From: Paracraurococcus sp042666655
Lineage (GTDB): Bacteria > Pseudomonadota > Alphaproteobacteria > Acetobacterales > Acetobacteraceae
NCBI RefSeq assembly: GCF_042666655.1
Contig: NZ_JBHTDE010000008.1
Location: 1-64,000, forward strand
DNA: 64,000 nucleotides
Reading direction: 5' to 3'
Shown here one piece after another: positions 35,805-44,346 of this stretch. The notes beneath the pieces are model-generated. The model did no database searches. It saw only the letters and a list, made by a program, of their open reading frames with translations, and was not told the DNA's origin. The first letter of the stretch is position 1, and every line of letters starts with the position of its first letter. Made by a program: the position numbers and the translations under genes.

Positions 35805-36221
35805 ATGAGGTTTCGCAGGCTCCTCGCCACGGCGCTCGGCGCCGGGCTGCTGGCCGCGCCGGCTTCGGCGCAGGTGACGGACCAAGCCTTCCGCGGCGGC
35901 AGTACCGGCGACCTGGCCGCGCTCTGCGGCGCCACGGCCGCCGATCCGATGCACACCGCGGCGCTGAACTGGTGCCACGGCTTCATCGTCGGCGCCGGGC
36001 AGTACCACCATTCGATGACGGATGCCGGGGCCGGACCGAAGGCGCTGTTCTGCCTGCCGAACCCGGAGCCGACCCTGGAGCAGGCCCGGCTCGCCTTCGT
36101 CGCCTGGGCGAAGTCGCATCCGCATCATGCCGCGGAGCGTGCGGTGGACGGGCTGTCGCGCTTCGCGGCGGAGACCTGGCCCTGCCCGCCGGCGCGGATC
36201 GGCCGTCCGGCAAAGCGGTGA
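35805..36221 (+). CDS. Secreted Rap1a/Tai-domain protein
   Basis: A 138-residue periplasmic protein. The signal peptide is RFRRLLATALGAGLLAAPASA. The mature part shows GDLAALC, NWCHGFIVGAGQ, FCLPNPEPTLEQ and a closing ETWPC, the four-cysteine pattern of the Rap1a/Tai immunity-like domain. Despite the family name, most such proteins are not next to toxins, and no toxin is seen here. AGGGAGG is seven bases before the ATG at 35805. The gene is the first of three co-directional genes. Confidence 0.8.
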   Translation: MRFRRLLATALGAGLLAAPASAQVTDQAFRGGSTGDLAALCGATAADPMHTAALNWCHGFIVGAGQYHHSMTDAGAGPKALFCLPNPEPTLEQARLAFVAWAKSHPHHAAERAVDGLSRFAAETWPCPPARIGRPAKR

Positions 36222-36235
36222 AGGAGGCAGCTCCC

Positions 36236-36511
36236 ATGATGCGCAAGACCATTCTCCTGCCGGTCGTGCTGCTGCTCGGCCTGGCCGGCTGCGGCGACCT
36301 GAATTCCACCCAGCAGCGCACCCTGACCGGTGGCGCGGCGGGCGCCGCGGGCGGCGCCATCATCGGCGCGATCGCCGGCAATGCCGGGCTCGGCGCGCTG
36401 ATCGGCGGCGCGGCGGGGGCCGGCGGCGGCTACCTCTTCGACCAGAGCAAGCAGTCGCAGCAGCGCGCCTACGAGCAGGGCTACCAGCAGGGGCGATCCT
36501 CGAAGCGATGA
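36236..36511 (+). CDS. Glycine-zipper lipoprotein
   Basis: A 91-residue outer membrane-type lipoprotein. The signal ends in LLGLAGC (lipobox Cys near 20). The mature part is a glycine zipper (TGGAAGAAGGAIIGAIAGNA, GALIGGAAGAGGG), followed by a short polar tail rich in Gln and Tyr. Such 17-kDa-antigen-like proteins insert as paired helices in the envelope. GGAGG lies eight bases before the ATG at 36236. The stop overlaps the next gene's start. Confidence 0.8.
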   Translation: MMRKTILLPVVLLLGLAGCGDLNSTQQRTLTGGAAGAAGGAIIGAIAGNAGLGALIGGAAGAGGGYLFDQSKQSQQRAYEQGYQQGRSSKR

Positions 36512-37008
36512 GCGCCTGGCGCCTGGCATCGGGATGGGTGCCGGGCGCGATCGGCGACATCGCCGCGCTGCATGCCCGGCACTATGCCGCCAGCCATGGC
36601 TTCGGCGCGGTCTTCGAGGCCAGGGTGGCGCGCGAATTGGGCGAATTCCTCGCCCGGATCGACTCCGGCCGCGACCTGTTCCGCGCCGTGCTCGCGGCGG
36701 ACGGTGCGGTGCTGGGCTCGATCGCGCTGGATGGCGGGGCGCCGGGGCTGCCAGCCGGCACCGCGCATCTGCGCTGGTTCATCCTGGATGCGGCGCTGCG
36801 TGGCGGCGGCCTCGGCCGAAGACTGCTGGCGGAGACACTCGACCATGCCCGCGGCGCCGGCTTCATCCGGGTCTATCTCTGGACCCTGGCGGGCCTGCCG
36901 GCGGCGGACCGGCTGTACGCCGCGGCCGGCTTCGTGCTGGAGGAGGAGATCACCGGCCGGCAATGGGGCAGGCCGGTGACGGAACGCCGGCTCGGGCTCA
37001 GCCTGTGA
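36508..37008 (+). CDS. GNAT family N-acetyltransferase (MarR-associated type)
   Basis: A 166-residue acetyltransferase. The start region DIAALHARHYAASHGFG and the CoA-binding LDAALRGGGLGRRLL, then LWTLAGLPAADRLYAAAGF, fit the branch that is often fused to or next to MarR regulators. The substrate is unknown. Its ATG overlaps the preceding lipoprotein stop (ATGA at 36508-36511), and its last 11 bases overlap the end of the convergent metC gene. Confidence 0.85.
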   Translation: MSAWRLASGWVPGAIGDIAALHARHYAASHGFGAVFEARVARELGEFLARIDSGRDLFRAVLAADGAVLGSIALDGGAPGLPAGTAHLRWFILDAALRGGGLGRRLLAETLDHARGAGFIRVYLWTLAGLPAADRLYAAAGFVLEEEITGRQWGRPVTERRLGLSL

Positions 37009-38224
37009 GGCGGGCGAGGCCCTGTTCGAGGTCGGCGATCAGGTCGGCGGGGTCCTCCAGCCCGACATGGATGCGCGCCATGGGGCCGCCGAAATCGCCG
37101 GTGCCGGCGCTGCGGGTGATGTTGCCGGTGGTGGCGATCGCCAGGCTCTCGAAGCCGCCCCAGCTGGCGCCGATGCCGAACAGCGCCAGGCCGTCGATGA
37201 AGCGATATACGTCCTCCATCGCGTATCGCGGCTGGAAGACCAGGCCGAACAGGCTGCAGGCGCCGGTGAAGTCGCGCTTCCACAGGGCGTGCTGCGGATG
37301 CTCCTCCAGCGCCGGGTGCATCACCCGCAATACCTCGGGCCGGCCGCTGAGCCAGCGCGCCACCTCGATCCCGCTGGCCTCCTGCCGCTTGAGCCGGACA
37401 TTCATGGTCCGCACCCCACGCAGCGCCAGCCAGCAATCATCCGGCGAGGCATACTGGCCGAGCTGCGAGCCGGCGCCGCGCAGCACCTTCCAGTCCTCCT
37501 CGGAATTCACCGTGACGCTGCCGAGCAGCACGTCGGAATGCCCGCCGACATACTTGGTCAGCGCCTGGATCGAGACGTCGACGCCATGCGTGAAGGGCAT
37601 GAAGTGATGGATGCCCCAGGTATTGTCCATCATGACCTTCGCCCCGCGGGCATGCGCGGCGCGGGCGATGGCGGGGATGTCCTGCACCTCGAAGGTGTGG
37701 CTGCCGGGGCTCTCGGTGTAGACGACGCGGGTGTTGGGGCGGATCAGCGCGGCCATGCCGGCCTCGTCCACGGTCGGGTCGTAGTAGGTGGTCTCGACGC
37801 CCCAGCCCTTCAGCAGGCCCTCGCACAGGTTGCGCGCCGGGCCGTAGACGCTGTCGGGCATCAGGCAATGGTCGCCGGATTTCAGCCAGGCCAGCAGCGG
37901 CACGGCGACGGCGGCGAGGCCGGTGCCGAGGATCATCGCGCGGCTGCCGCCCTCGATCTCGGCGATCACGTCCTCCAGCGCGTAGTGGGTCGGGCCACCC
38001 TGCGTGCCGTAGGTCATGAACTGCTCGAACCGGTGCTTCGCGCCGTCGCGCCGCGCCGCGGAATTCGGGAAGAGCACGGTGGAGCCGCGGTGCACGCCGG
38101 GATTGACGAAGCCATGCACATGCGTGCCGGCGCGGCCGGCATGGCTCATCCGGGTGGAGAAGCCGTAGCTGCGGGTCTTCGGGGCAGCGTCGCGCGACGG
38201 CGCGCGGGAGTGATCTTCCGGCAT
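36998..38224 (-). CDS. metC: Cystathionine beta-lyase
   Basis: Pyridoxal phosphate enzyme that splits cystathionine to homocysteine, pyruvate and ammonia. The 408-residue product has the Cys/Met-metabolism fold, with the cofactor lysine in QALTKYVGGHSDVLLG, the phosphate-site YGPARNLC and the N-terminal GSTVLFPNSAARRD typical of the alphaproteobacterial MetC branch. Its ATG shares one base with the stop of sseA (TGATG at 38222-38226), so the pair is coupled. Other desulfhydrase activities are possible. Confidence 0.88.
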   Translation of the reverse strand: MPEDHSRAPSRDAAPKTRSYGFSTRMSHAGRAGTHVHGFVNPGVHRGSTVLFPNSAARRDGAKHRFEQFMTYGTQGGPTHYALEDVIAEIEGGSRAMILGTGLAAVAVPLLAWLKSGDHCLMPDSVYGPARNLCEGLLKGWGVETTYYDPTVDEAGMAALIRPNTRVVYTESPGSHTFEVQDIPAIARAAHARGAKVMMDNTWGIHHFMPFTHGVDVSIQALTKYVGGHSDVLLGSVTVNSEEDWKVLRGAGSQLGQYASPDDCWLALRGVRTMNVRLKRQEASGIEVARWLSGRPEVLRVMHPALEEHPQHALWKRDFTGACSLFGLVFQPRYAMEDVYRFIDGLALFGIGASWGGFESLAIATTGNITRSAGTGDFGGPMARIHVGLEDPADLIADLEQGLARLTG

Positions 38225-39069
38225 CAGCTGTTCACCTTCGGGGTCTCGGGCCGCGAGGCCCATTCGGTCCAGGACCCATCATACACGGCCGGCTCCGGGA
38301 AGCCCGCCTGCAGCAGGCCGAGCGCCAGGATGCAGGCGGTGACCCCGGTGCCGCAGGAGGTGACGACGGGGCGTTCCGCATCCACCCCGGCCGCGGCGAA
38401 GATGGCATGCAGCGCCGCCTTGTCCTTCATGGTCTGGTCGGCGTTCAGCAACACGTTGAACGGCACGCTGGCCGCGCCCGGCATGTGGCCGGAGGGCAGG
38501 CCGGGGCGGGGTTCCGGCGCGGTGCCGTCGAAGCGGCCGCGGGCCCTTGCGTCGAGGATCAGCGCGCCGCCGCCGCCCTGCCGGACGATCCGCTTCACGT
38601 CGCCGATGCCGCGGACCCGCTCCGCCTCGAAGTCGGCGACGAAGCGGGCGGGCGCCGGCGTCGCGGGCGGCCCGGCTTCCGTCGCGCGGCCCTCCTTGAC
38701 CCATTTCGGGAAGCCGCCGTCGAGCACGGCCGCATGATGGTGCCCGAACAGCCGCATCAGCCACCAGCCGCGCGCCGCGGAGGCCAGGCCCTTCTGGTCG
38801 TAGAAGACCACGCGCGTCGCGTTCGATACGCCCATCGCGCCCATCAGCGTCTCGAACCGCGCCGCGGTCGGGATCATGTGCGGCAGGGCACTGTCGGGGT
38901 CGGCCACCACGTCGATGTCGAAATAGCCGGCGCCCGGGACATGCGCCGCGGCGAAGTTGGCCTTGCCGTCCTGGTTCTCGTTGGGGAGGAACTTCGTCGC
39001 GTCGAAGACCATCAGGTCGGGCTTGCCCAACTCACCCGCGAGCCATTCCGTGCTGACCAGATCCTGCAT
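38224..39069 (-). CDS. sseA: 3-mercaptopyruvate sulfurtransferase
   Basis: A 281-residue two-domain rhodanese that moves sulfur from 3-mercaptopyruvate to thiols or cyanide. The active-site loop is SCGTGVTAC in the C-terminal domain, the form expected for mercaptopyruvate rather than thiosulfate. The N-terminal domain keeps AAHVPGAGYFDIDVV. GGGGGAG is about eight bases before the ATG at 39069, which decides against the in-frame ATG at 39105. Together with metC and the AlaX-like gene it forms a sulfur amino acid and quality-control operon. Confidence 0.9.
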   Translation of the reverse strand: MQDLVSTEWLAGELGKPDLMVFDATKFLPNENQDGKANFAAAHVPGAGYFDIDVVADPDSALPHMIPTAARFETLMGAMGVSNATRVVFYDQKGLASAARGWWLMRLFGHHHAAVLDGGFPKWVKEGRATEAGPPATPAPARFVADFEAERVRGIGDVKRIVRQGGGGALILDARARGRFDGTAPEPRPGLPSGHMPGAASVPFNVLLNADQTMKDKAALHAIFAAAGVDAERPVVTSCGTGVTACILALGLLQAGFPEPAVYDGSWTEWASRPETPKVNS

Positions 39070-39110
39070 GCCGCTCACTCCCCCGCCAGCCGTGTTGTTG
39101 ACCATGCGAT

Positions 39111-39851
39111 TCACGCTCCCGGCCCTGGCGGACCGTCCGCGATCACAAGGTACACGCGCCGGTTCTGCTTGCCCTTGTTCTCGAGCTTGGTCACCTCGAC
39201 CCGGCCGATCTCCGCCGTGCGGCGCACATGCGTGCCGCCGCAGGGCTGCAGGTCGACCGGCGCCTCCGCCGCGCCGATGCGCACCAGGCGAATCCACCCG
39301 GCGCCGCGCGGCGGCTGCACCGAGAGGGTGCGGACCAGCGAAGGATTCGCCTCCAGCTCGGCCTCGCTGATCCAGCGCTCGCCCACCGCATGGTCCGCGG
39401 CGATGAGGGCGTTCAGCCCTTCGGTCAGCGACTCCTTGGTCGGCGGCGCGGCGAGGTCGAAATCCAGCCGCGACCGCTCGGCGCCGATCTGCCCGCCGGT
39501 GACGCCCGCGCCGGGGATCAGGCTGCAGAGCAGGTGCAGCGCGGTGTGCATCCGCATGTGCCGGTGGCGCGGCGTCCAGTCCAGCGCGGCGGTCACCGTC
39601 GCGCCGACCGGCGGCAGGGCGGCGCCCTCGGCGGCCAGGTGCAGGACCGTGTCCGCCTCGCCCTTCACCGCGCGGGCGACAGCCATCTCGCCGCCTTCCC
39701 AGCGCAGCCAGCCGGTATCGCCCGGCTGGCCGCCGGCCTGGGCGTAGAAGGGCGTGCGGTCCAGCAGCACGCCGTCGGGGCCGGCGGCCAGCACGGTCGC
39801 CGTCGCCTCGCGCGTGTAGGCATCGTCCCGGTAGAGCAGTTCCGTCGGCAT
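39111..39851 (-). CDS. Alanyl-tRNA editing protein (AlaX-like)
   Basis: A 246-residue free-standing editing domain that removes Ser or Gly wrongly attached to tRNA-Ala. The zinc motifs are HMRMHTALHLL and QPCGGTHVRRT, and DRTPFYAQAGGQPGDTG opens the domain as in AlaRS. There is no aminoacylation domain. ATG at 39851 shares a base with the Nudix stop (TGATG), and an ATG nine bases upstream is also possible. It is the second gene of the Nudix-AlaX-sseA-metC operon. Confidence 0.9.
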   Translation of the reverse strand: MPTELLYRDDAYTREATATVLAAGPDGVLLDRTPFYAQAGGQPGDTGWLRWEGGEMAVARAVKGEADTVLHLAAEGAALPPVGATVTAALDWTPRHRHMRMHTALHLLCSLIPGAGVTGGQIGAERSRLDFDLAAPPTKESLTEGLNALIAADHAVGERWISEAELEANPSLVRTLSVQPPRGAGWIRLVRIGAAEAPVDLQPCGGTHVRRTAEIGRVEVTKLENKGKQNRRVYLVIADGPPGPGA

Positions 39852-40489
39852 CACGCCCATTCCTGTCGCAGCCGCGCCCGGTGATGCCGCAGCCACCAGA
39901 GGCACACCATCGCGGTCGTGTTCATGATCCGGTTCGCGTCGAGCATGGCGAAGGCCTCCTCGGCCGGCACGATCAACACCCTGGTGTTCTCGTGCTCGTC
40001 CAGCAGCCCGTGCTCGCCGCCCGTTCCGGCCTCGGGCAGGCGGACCCGGGCGGCGTAGTAGTGCATCGTCTCGTCGCAGCCGCCCTGCATCAGCATGGTC
40101 CGGCAGATCAGCTCGAAGCGGTCGGGGCTGAGCCCGGTCTCCTCCAGCGTCTCGCGCACCGCCACCGCCTCCGGCGCCTCGCCGATCTCGCGCAGCCCGG
40201 CCGGGCATTCGACCATGATCGGGTCGAGCCCGGCGGCGAGCGCCGGCAGGCGGAATTGCTCGATCAGCGCGACGGAGTCGGCGACCGGGTCGTAGGGCAG
40301 CACGGCGACGCCGGCATGCCGGCGCCACAGCTCCCAGACCAGCTCGCCGGATCGGCTGCCGTCGAAGCGGGTATAGGTGAAGCGGACGCGCTGCAGCGGG
40401 AAGCGGCCGTCCCAGACGACCTCGTCCTCCAGCACCGTCACGCCGGGATGCGCCGGGATCGGCGGCGCCTTCGCTGGTCTGGCTTTCAT
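39851..40489 (-). CDS. Nudix hydrolase, ADP-ribose pyrophosphatase type
   Basis: A 212-residue hydrolase. The Nudix box reads GLREIGEAPEAVAVRETLEE followed by TGL, with the catalytic glutamates in place. The N-terminal beta domain (LQRVRFTYTRFDG, VAVLPYDPVADSVALIEQFR) is that of NudF-type ADP-ribose pyrophosphatases, which clear ADP-ribose. First gene of its operon, divergent from a DMT exporter with 48 bases between starts. Confidence 0.88.
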   Translation of the reverse strand: MKARPAKAPPIPAHPGVTVLEDEVVWDGRFPLQRVRFTYTRFDGSRSGELVWELWRRHAGVAVLPYDPVADSVALIEQFRLPALAAGLDPIMVECPAGLREIGEAPEAVAVRETLEETGLSPDRFELICRTMLMQGGCDETMHYYAARVRLPEAGTGGEHGLLDEHENTRVLIVPAEEAFAMLDANRIMNTTAMVCLWWLRHHRARLRQEWA

Positions 40490-40537
40490 GCGGCGGGGAC
40501 CCTAACCTCCGCCCCCAACGCCGTCCATGGACCGAGA

Positions 40538-41455
40538 ATGCCCGAAGCCCCCGCCGCCACCCTCACCGGGGCGGCGAAGACCGCCGCGTCCCGTCGCCGG
40601 GCGGTGCTGATGATCCTCGGCGCGGCCTGCCTGTTCTCCCTCGCCGGGGCCTGCGTGAAGGCGTTGGGCGGGCAGGTGCCGCTGGCCCAGGTGGTGCTCT
40701 GCCGCAACGCCTTCGCCGTCCTGGTGCTGCTGCCGCTGCTCTGGCGGGCCGGCGGCCCGGCGGCGCTGCGCACCCGGCATCCCGGGCTGCACGCGATGCG
40801 GCTGGTGGCCGGGCTGGGCGGCATGGTCGGCACCTTCTACGGGCTGACGGTGCTGCCGCTGGCCACCGTCACGGCGCTCGGCTTCACCATGCCGCTGTTC
40901 CTGACCCTGCTGTCGATTCCCTTGCTGGGCGAACGGGTCGGCCCGCGCCGCGGCGCCGCGGTGCTGGCCGGCTTCGGCGGGGTGCTGCTGATGACCCTGC
41001 CGGGGGGCGCCGCGGGCGCACATCTCGGCGGCCTCGGCGCGGTGCTGGCCGGCGCCCTGGCCTGGGCCCTGGCGATGATCACCATCCGCCGCATGGGCGA
41101 TGCGGGGGAGGGCAACGTCGCCATCGTGGTCTGGTTCGCGCTGGGGGCGGCGATCCTGTCGGGCCTCGCCAGCCTGCCCGGCTGGACCTGGCCGAGCCCC
41201 GGCCAATGGGCGCTGCTTGTCGCCATCGGGGTGATCTCGGCCGCGGCGCAGGTGATGATGACCGAGGGCTACCGGCGCGGCGAGGCGACGCTGCTGGCAC
41301 CCTTCGAGTATTCCGCGATCCTCTGGACCACGACTCTGGGCGTGCTGGTCTGGGCGGAGCTGCCGGATGGATGGGACGTGGCCGGGATCGCCGTGCTGGT
41401 CGCCAGCGGGCTGTATATCTGGCACCGGGAGGTCACGCTCGGGCTGCGGCGCTAG
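40538..41455 (+). CDS. EamA/DMT family transporter
   Basis: A 305-residue membrane protein with about ten hydrophobic segments arranged as two EamA repeats: ILGAACLFSLAGACVKAL in the first and LGAVLAGALAWALAMITIRR in the second. It likely exports a small metabolite. It resembles the protein encoded at 50667-51572 in length and end sequence (LVASGLYIWHRE here, IIGSGLYTVHRE there), so the two are paralogues. It converges on the hybrid kinase gene across a palindromic repeat. Confidence 0.85.
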   Translation: MPEAPAATLTGAAKTAASRRRAVLMILGAACLFSLAGACVKALGGQVPLAQVVLCRNAFAVLVLLPLLWRAGGPAALRTRHPGLHAMRLVAGLGGMVGTFYGLTVLPLATVTALGFTMPLFLTLLSIPLLGERVGPRRGAAVLAGFGGVLLMTLPGGAAGAHLGGLGAVLAGALAWALAMITIRRMGDAGEGNVAIVVWFALGAAILSGLASLPGWTWPSPGQWALLVAIGVISAAAQVMMTEGYRRGEATLLAPFEYSAILWTTTLGVLVWAELPDGWDVAGIAVLVASGLYIWHREVTLGLRR

Positions 41456-41462
41456 ATCAGAA

Positions 41463-41602
41463 AAGGCCGGGGAGGAGGTAGTCTCCCCGGACCCCTCATC
41501 TGTCTTTCCGAGTCTGGCACCCGCCGCGCGGGGGGGGGGCGCCAACCCACGGAAAGGAGGGGTGGGGCTTGGGGAGGGGACATACCTGTCCCTCTCCAAA
41601 CT
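41463..41602. repeat. Palindromic repeat copy D (full)
   Basis: The left arm has an inner hairpin (GGCCGGGGAGGA ... TCTCCCCGGACC), then CTCATCTGTCTTTCCGAG. A GC-only centre with an 11-base G run follows near 41530. The right arm returns with CCACGGAAAGGAGGGGTGGG and the hairpin GGGGAGGGGACATACCTGTCCCT. It joins the stops of convergent genes (41455 and 41607). Confidence 0.75.
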
Positions 41603-41606
41603 TTCT

Positions 41607-44033
41607 TCACCCCCGCTGCCGCCGCCCGAGCAACGCCGCCACCTGGTCGGCCAGCCGCGCCCCCGTCACCGGCTTGCGCAGCAGGGTGAAGCCGCCATCG
41701 ATCCGCTGCCCCACCGCCAGCGCTGCCGCGTCGCCGGCATAGCCGGTGACCAGGATGGCCGGCAGGCCGGGCCGGACGCGGCGTGCCTCGCGGATCAGGG
41801 TGACGCCGTCGATCCCCTCCATCGCCAGGTCGGAGACGAGCACGTCACAGCCCATCCCGCCCGCCAGCAGGGCCAGTGCCGCGGCACCATCCACCGCTTC
41901 GGTCACCTTGTAGCCGGCATCGGCAAGCTGGGTCGCCAGCACCTCCCGCACCACCGGCTCGTCGTCCACCAGCAGCACCCGGGCGCAGCGGGTTGGGATG
42001 GTGATGTCCTCGGTCGCCAGCGGCAGGCTGGGCACTGCCTCGGCCAGCGACATGGCCGGCAGCCAAAGCGCGATGCGCGTGCCGCAGCCCGGCTTGCTCT
42101 CGATCGTCATCCGCCCGCCCGAGCCCTCGGCGAAGCTCCGCGCCATCGCCAGGCCAAGGCCGGTACCGCGGCCGACCGGCTTGGTGGTGAAGAAAGGCTC
42201 GCCTGCCCGGGCCAGGGTCGCGGCGGTCATCCCCGCGCCGGTGTCGGCCACCGTCACCCGGATGTAGTCGCCGGATGCCAGACCGCTCGCATCGCCCGGC
42301 GCCAGCGTCACCGGCTCGGCCACCAGGGTCAACCTTCCGCCGCCTTCCATGGCGTCGCGCGCATTGGTCGCCAGGTTGAGCAGCACGGTTTCGAACTGGC
42401 CGCGATCGGCCAGCACCGAGGCGAGGCCCGCCGACGCCTCCACCTCCACCCGGATGCCGGCGCCGAGGGTCGCCGCCAGGACCTCCCGCAGACCGACCAG
42501 CAGGGCGCCGACATCGAGCCGGTCGGCGCGCAACTCCTCCCGCCGCGAGAAGGCGAGCAGCCGGCGGGTGATCGACTGGCCGCGCTGCGCGGCTTCTTCC
42601 ACCATCCCGGTCAGCCGCGCCACCGCGGCCGGGTCGCCGGCCCGCTTGGCGATCAGCGCGACGCCGCCCAGCACCGCCTGGAGCACGTTGTTGAAGTCAT
42701 GCGCGATGCCGCCGGCGAGCTGGCCGACCGCCTGCAGCTTCTGCGCCTGCAGCAGCGCCGCTTCGGTGTTGCGGCGTTCCTGGACCTCGGCCTCCAGCCG
42801 CGCATTGGCCTGGCGCAGCGCCTGGGTGCGGTCGGCGACGCGGTCCTCCAGCAGCTGGGCGTGGTGGCGCAGCTCCTCCTCGCGCTGCTGCAGCGCCACC
42901 GCCATGCGGTTGAAGGCGCCGGCGAGCTGGCCGAATTCGGAATGCCGCGCAGCACCCGAGGCGCGCGCCGCCAGGTCGCCGGCGCGCCAGCGGCGGGCGG
43001 CCTGCAGCAGCGCGTCGGTGGGCGCTGCGATGAAGCGCCGGGCGACCAGCAAGGTGAGGCTCAGCGCCAGCAGGGTGCCGACGCCGGCGATCACCACCCC
43101 ACGCACCAGCGCGCGCTTGATGTCGCGCAGCAGCTCCTGCTCCTCGAAGCCGATCACTGCGGCGACGCCGTGGTTCTCCGGGGTCGGCGGCGAATAGCCG
43201 ATCAGTCGGTCGGCGCCGTCGATGCTGCGCAGCCGCAGGTTGCCCGGCACCAGGCTTTGCAGCAACGGCATCGCCGCAGGGGGAAAGGCACGGCCGACGA
43301 ACTCGGTATGCCGCTGGTCGCGCGCCAGGATGATCCCGTCGGCATCCGCCAGGGTCAGCACGGAGGAGGCGACGAAGGGCGAGCCTTCCCGCTTCATCCG
43401 CTGCAGCGCCTGTTCCAGCCAGCCAAGCTCGAGCGCCGCGACCAGCGTGCCGCCGCCGGCCGGGGTATCGGTGATGACCGGCAGGAAGAAGGGCAGCACG
43501 CCATCCGCGCTGGCGCTGGTCCTGGCATAGCGGCCGGCGCCGAACCCGGTGGCGGCGCGGGCGGCGGCGACCCAGCCGGATGCGGCATCCAGCGTGGCGA
43601 GGTCGGGGTCGGAGGCGCAGGCGATCCGCCCGGCGGGATCCACCAGGGCGATGAAGGCATAGCCCGGGGCATGCCGCCGCAGCCGGGCAAGCTGGCCGTC
43701 GCAGCCCGGCTCGAGTCGCTGCAGCTCCTGGCTCTCGGTCGCGGCGCCGAGCAGGATGCGGGCGCCCTGGGCGATGCCGTCCAGGTTGCCGGCGAGCAGC
43801 TGGGCCTGCTGGATGGTCAGGTCGGCGAGCTGCGCCTTGCGTTCCGACCACTGGCTCCAGGCGATGGCCACCTGCATGGCCAGGATCGGGAGCAGGGAGG
43901 TGGCGATGATGAGGATGAGGCGGGTCGAGAGCCGCATGCCGCCGGGGCGCAGCCACCAGTTGACGGACAGGCCCGGCCGTGGAGCGGGCGGCGCTGTGCC
44001 ACGCGCATCATTGGTGCTCAAGGCATGGCGCAT
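41607..44033 (-). CDS. Hybrid sensor histidine kinase with C-terminal receiver
   Basis: An 808-residue inner membrane kinase. TM1 is near residues 36-57, a periplasmic dCache-like sensing region follows, TM2 is near 312-330, then HAMP and a coiled segment. The phosphorylated His lies in LAGGIAHDFNNVLQ, and the ATPase has LLNLATNARDAM, DTGAGM and GTGLGLAMA. The C-terminal receiver has the phosphoacceptor Asp in VLVSDLAMEG and the Lys in LLRKPV. No cognate response regulator gene is adjacent. The gene is divergent from the zinc uptake operon, and the signal is unknown. Confidence 0.9.
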   Translation of the reverse strand: MRHALSTNDARGTAPPAPRPGLSVNWWLRPGGMRLSTRLILIIATSLLPILAMQVAIAWSQWSERKAQLADLTIQQAQLLAGNLDGIAQGARILLGAATESQELQRLEPGCDGQLARLRRHAPGYAFIALVDPAGRIACASDPDLATLDAASGWVAAARAATGFGAGRYARTSASADGVLPFFLPVITDTPAGGGTLVAALELGWLEQALQRMKREGSPFVASSVLTLADADGIILARDQRHTEFVGRAFPPAAMPLLQSLVPGNLRLRSIDGADRLIGYSPPTPENHGVAAVIGFEEQELLRDIKRALVRGVVIAGVGTLLALSLTLLVARRFIAAPTDALLQAARRWRAGDLAARASGAARHSEFGQLAGAFNRMAVALQQREEELRHHAQLLEDRVADRTQALRQANARLEAEVQERRNTEAALLQAQKLQAVGQLAGGIAHDFNNVLQAVLGGVALIAKRAGDPAAVARLTGMVEEAAQRGQSITRRLLAFSRREELRADRLDVGALLVGLREVLAATLGAGIRVEVEASAGLASVLADRGQFETVLLNLATNARDAMEGGGRLTLVAEPVTLAPGDASGLASGDYIRVTVADTGAGMTAATLARAGEPFFTTKPVGRGTGLGLAMARSFAEGSGGRMTIESKPGCGTRIALWLPAMSLAEAVPSLPLATEDITIPTRCARVLLVDDEPVVREVLATQLADAGYKVTEAVDGAAALALLAGGMGCDVLVSDLAMEGIDGVTLIREARRVRPGLPAILVTGYAGDAAALAVGQRIDGGFTLLRKPVTGARLADQVAALLGRRQRG

Positions 44034-44178
44034 GATGGGACATGAAGTCCTGGTTGAAAATCACTGATATCGTAACCGTTTCCAGGATAAAATCTTCTCA
44101 CGGCGCCGAGAGACACCGCTACCGCATGCAAGGCGGGCTGTCACCTCGCGTATACAATCCCCCGGTGCATGCGACGGC

Positions 44179-44212
44179 TTGCCTGTGGCGGGGCGGGTGT
44201 TATGTAATAACA
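44179..44212 (+). promoter_or_regulatory. Promoter with Zur-like operator for znuCB
   Basis: Bases 44198-44212 are TGTTATGTAATAACA, a perfect 6-3-6 palindrome of the kind bound by alphaproteobacterial Zur. A sigma-70-like promoter overlaps it: TTGCCT at 44179-44184, a 16-base spacer, and TATGTA at 44201-44206. That would place the start of transcription at about 44213-44215, on the ATG of the small leader gene. Zinc-bound Zur would cover the -10 box. The palindrome is seen directly. The regulator's identity is inference. Confidence 0.75.
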
Positions 44213-44214
44213 TC

Positions 44215-44346
44215 ATGTCGTCCTCCCGACCCTGGTTCCTCGTCGATCCGCTCGCCCTGTCGTCCAGTGCCGCCGCGCGGCTGGGGCTGGGGGCTGGCGT
44301 GGCGGCGGTGCTCTGGCTGGCGGTCGCCTGGGCCATGGCGGCATGA
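44215..44346 (+). CDS. 43-residue membrane microprotein leading znuCB
   Basis: A short frame from ATG at 44215 to a TGA at 44344 that overlaps the znuC ATG (ATGA). It encodes a polar start (SSSRPWFLVDPLALSSS) and one hydrophobic helix (GAGVAAVLWLAVAWAMA). No ribosome site precedes it. The predicted transcription start falls at its ATG, so it could be translated from a leaderless message. Since znuC has no good ribosome site of its own, translation of this frame may be what delivers ribosomes to znuC. It could also be a small subunit of the transporter. I know no named family. Confidence 0.55.
   Translation: MSSSRPWFLVDPLALSSSAAARLGLGAGVAAVLWLAVAWAMAA

Noticed and set aside
38225..39110. SAM riboswitch upstream of metC or sseA
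   Set aside because: The genes overlap or are separated by about 41 bases, and no pseudoknot-forming conserved core is visible.
41529..41542. Run of eleven G inside repeat copy D
   Set aside because: It may be a real low-complexity centre or an assembly length error. Nothing in the sequence distinguishes these.
41367..44045. An 892-codon plus-strand frame opposite the hybrid kinase
   Set aside because: High-GC antisense shadow. The kinase on the other strand has complete motifs and the plus frame has none.
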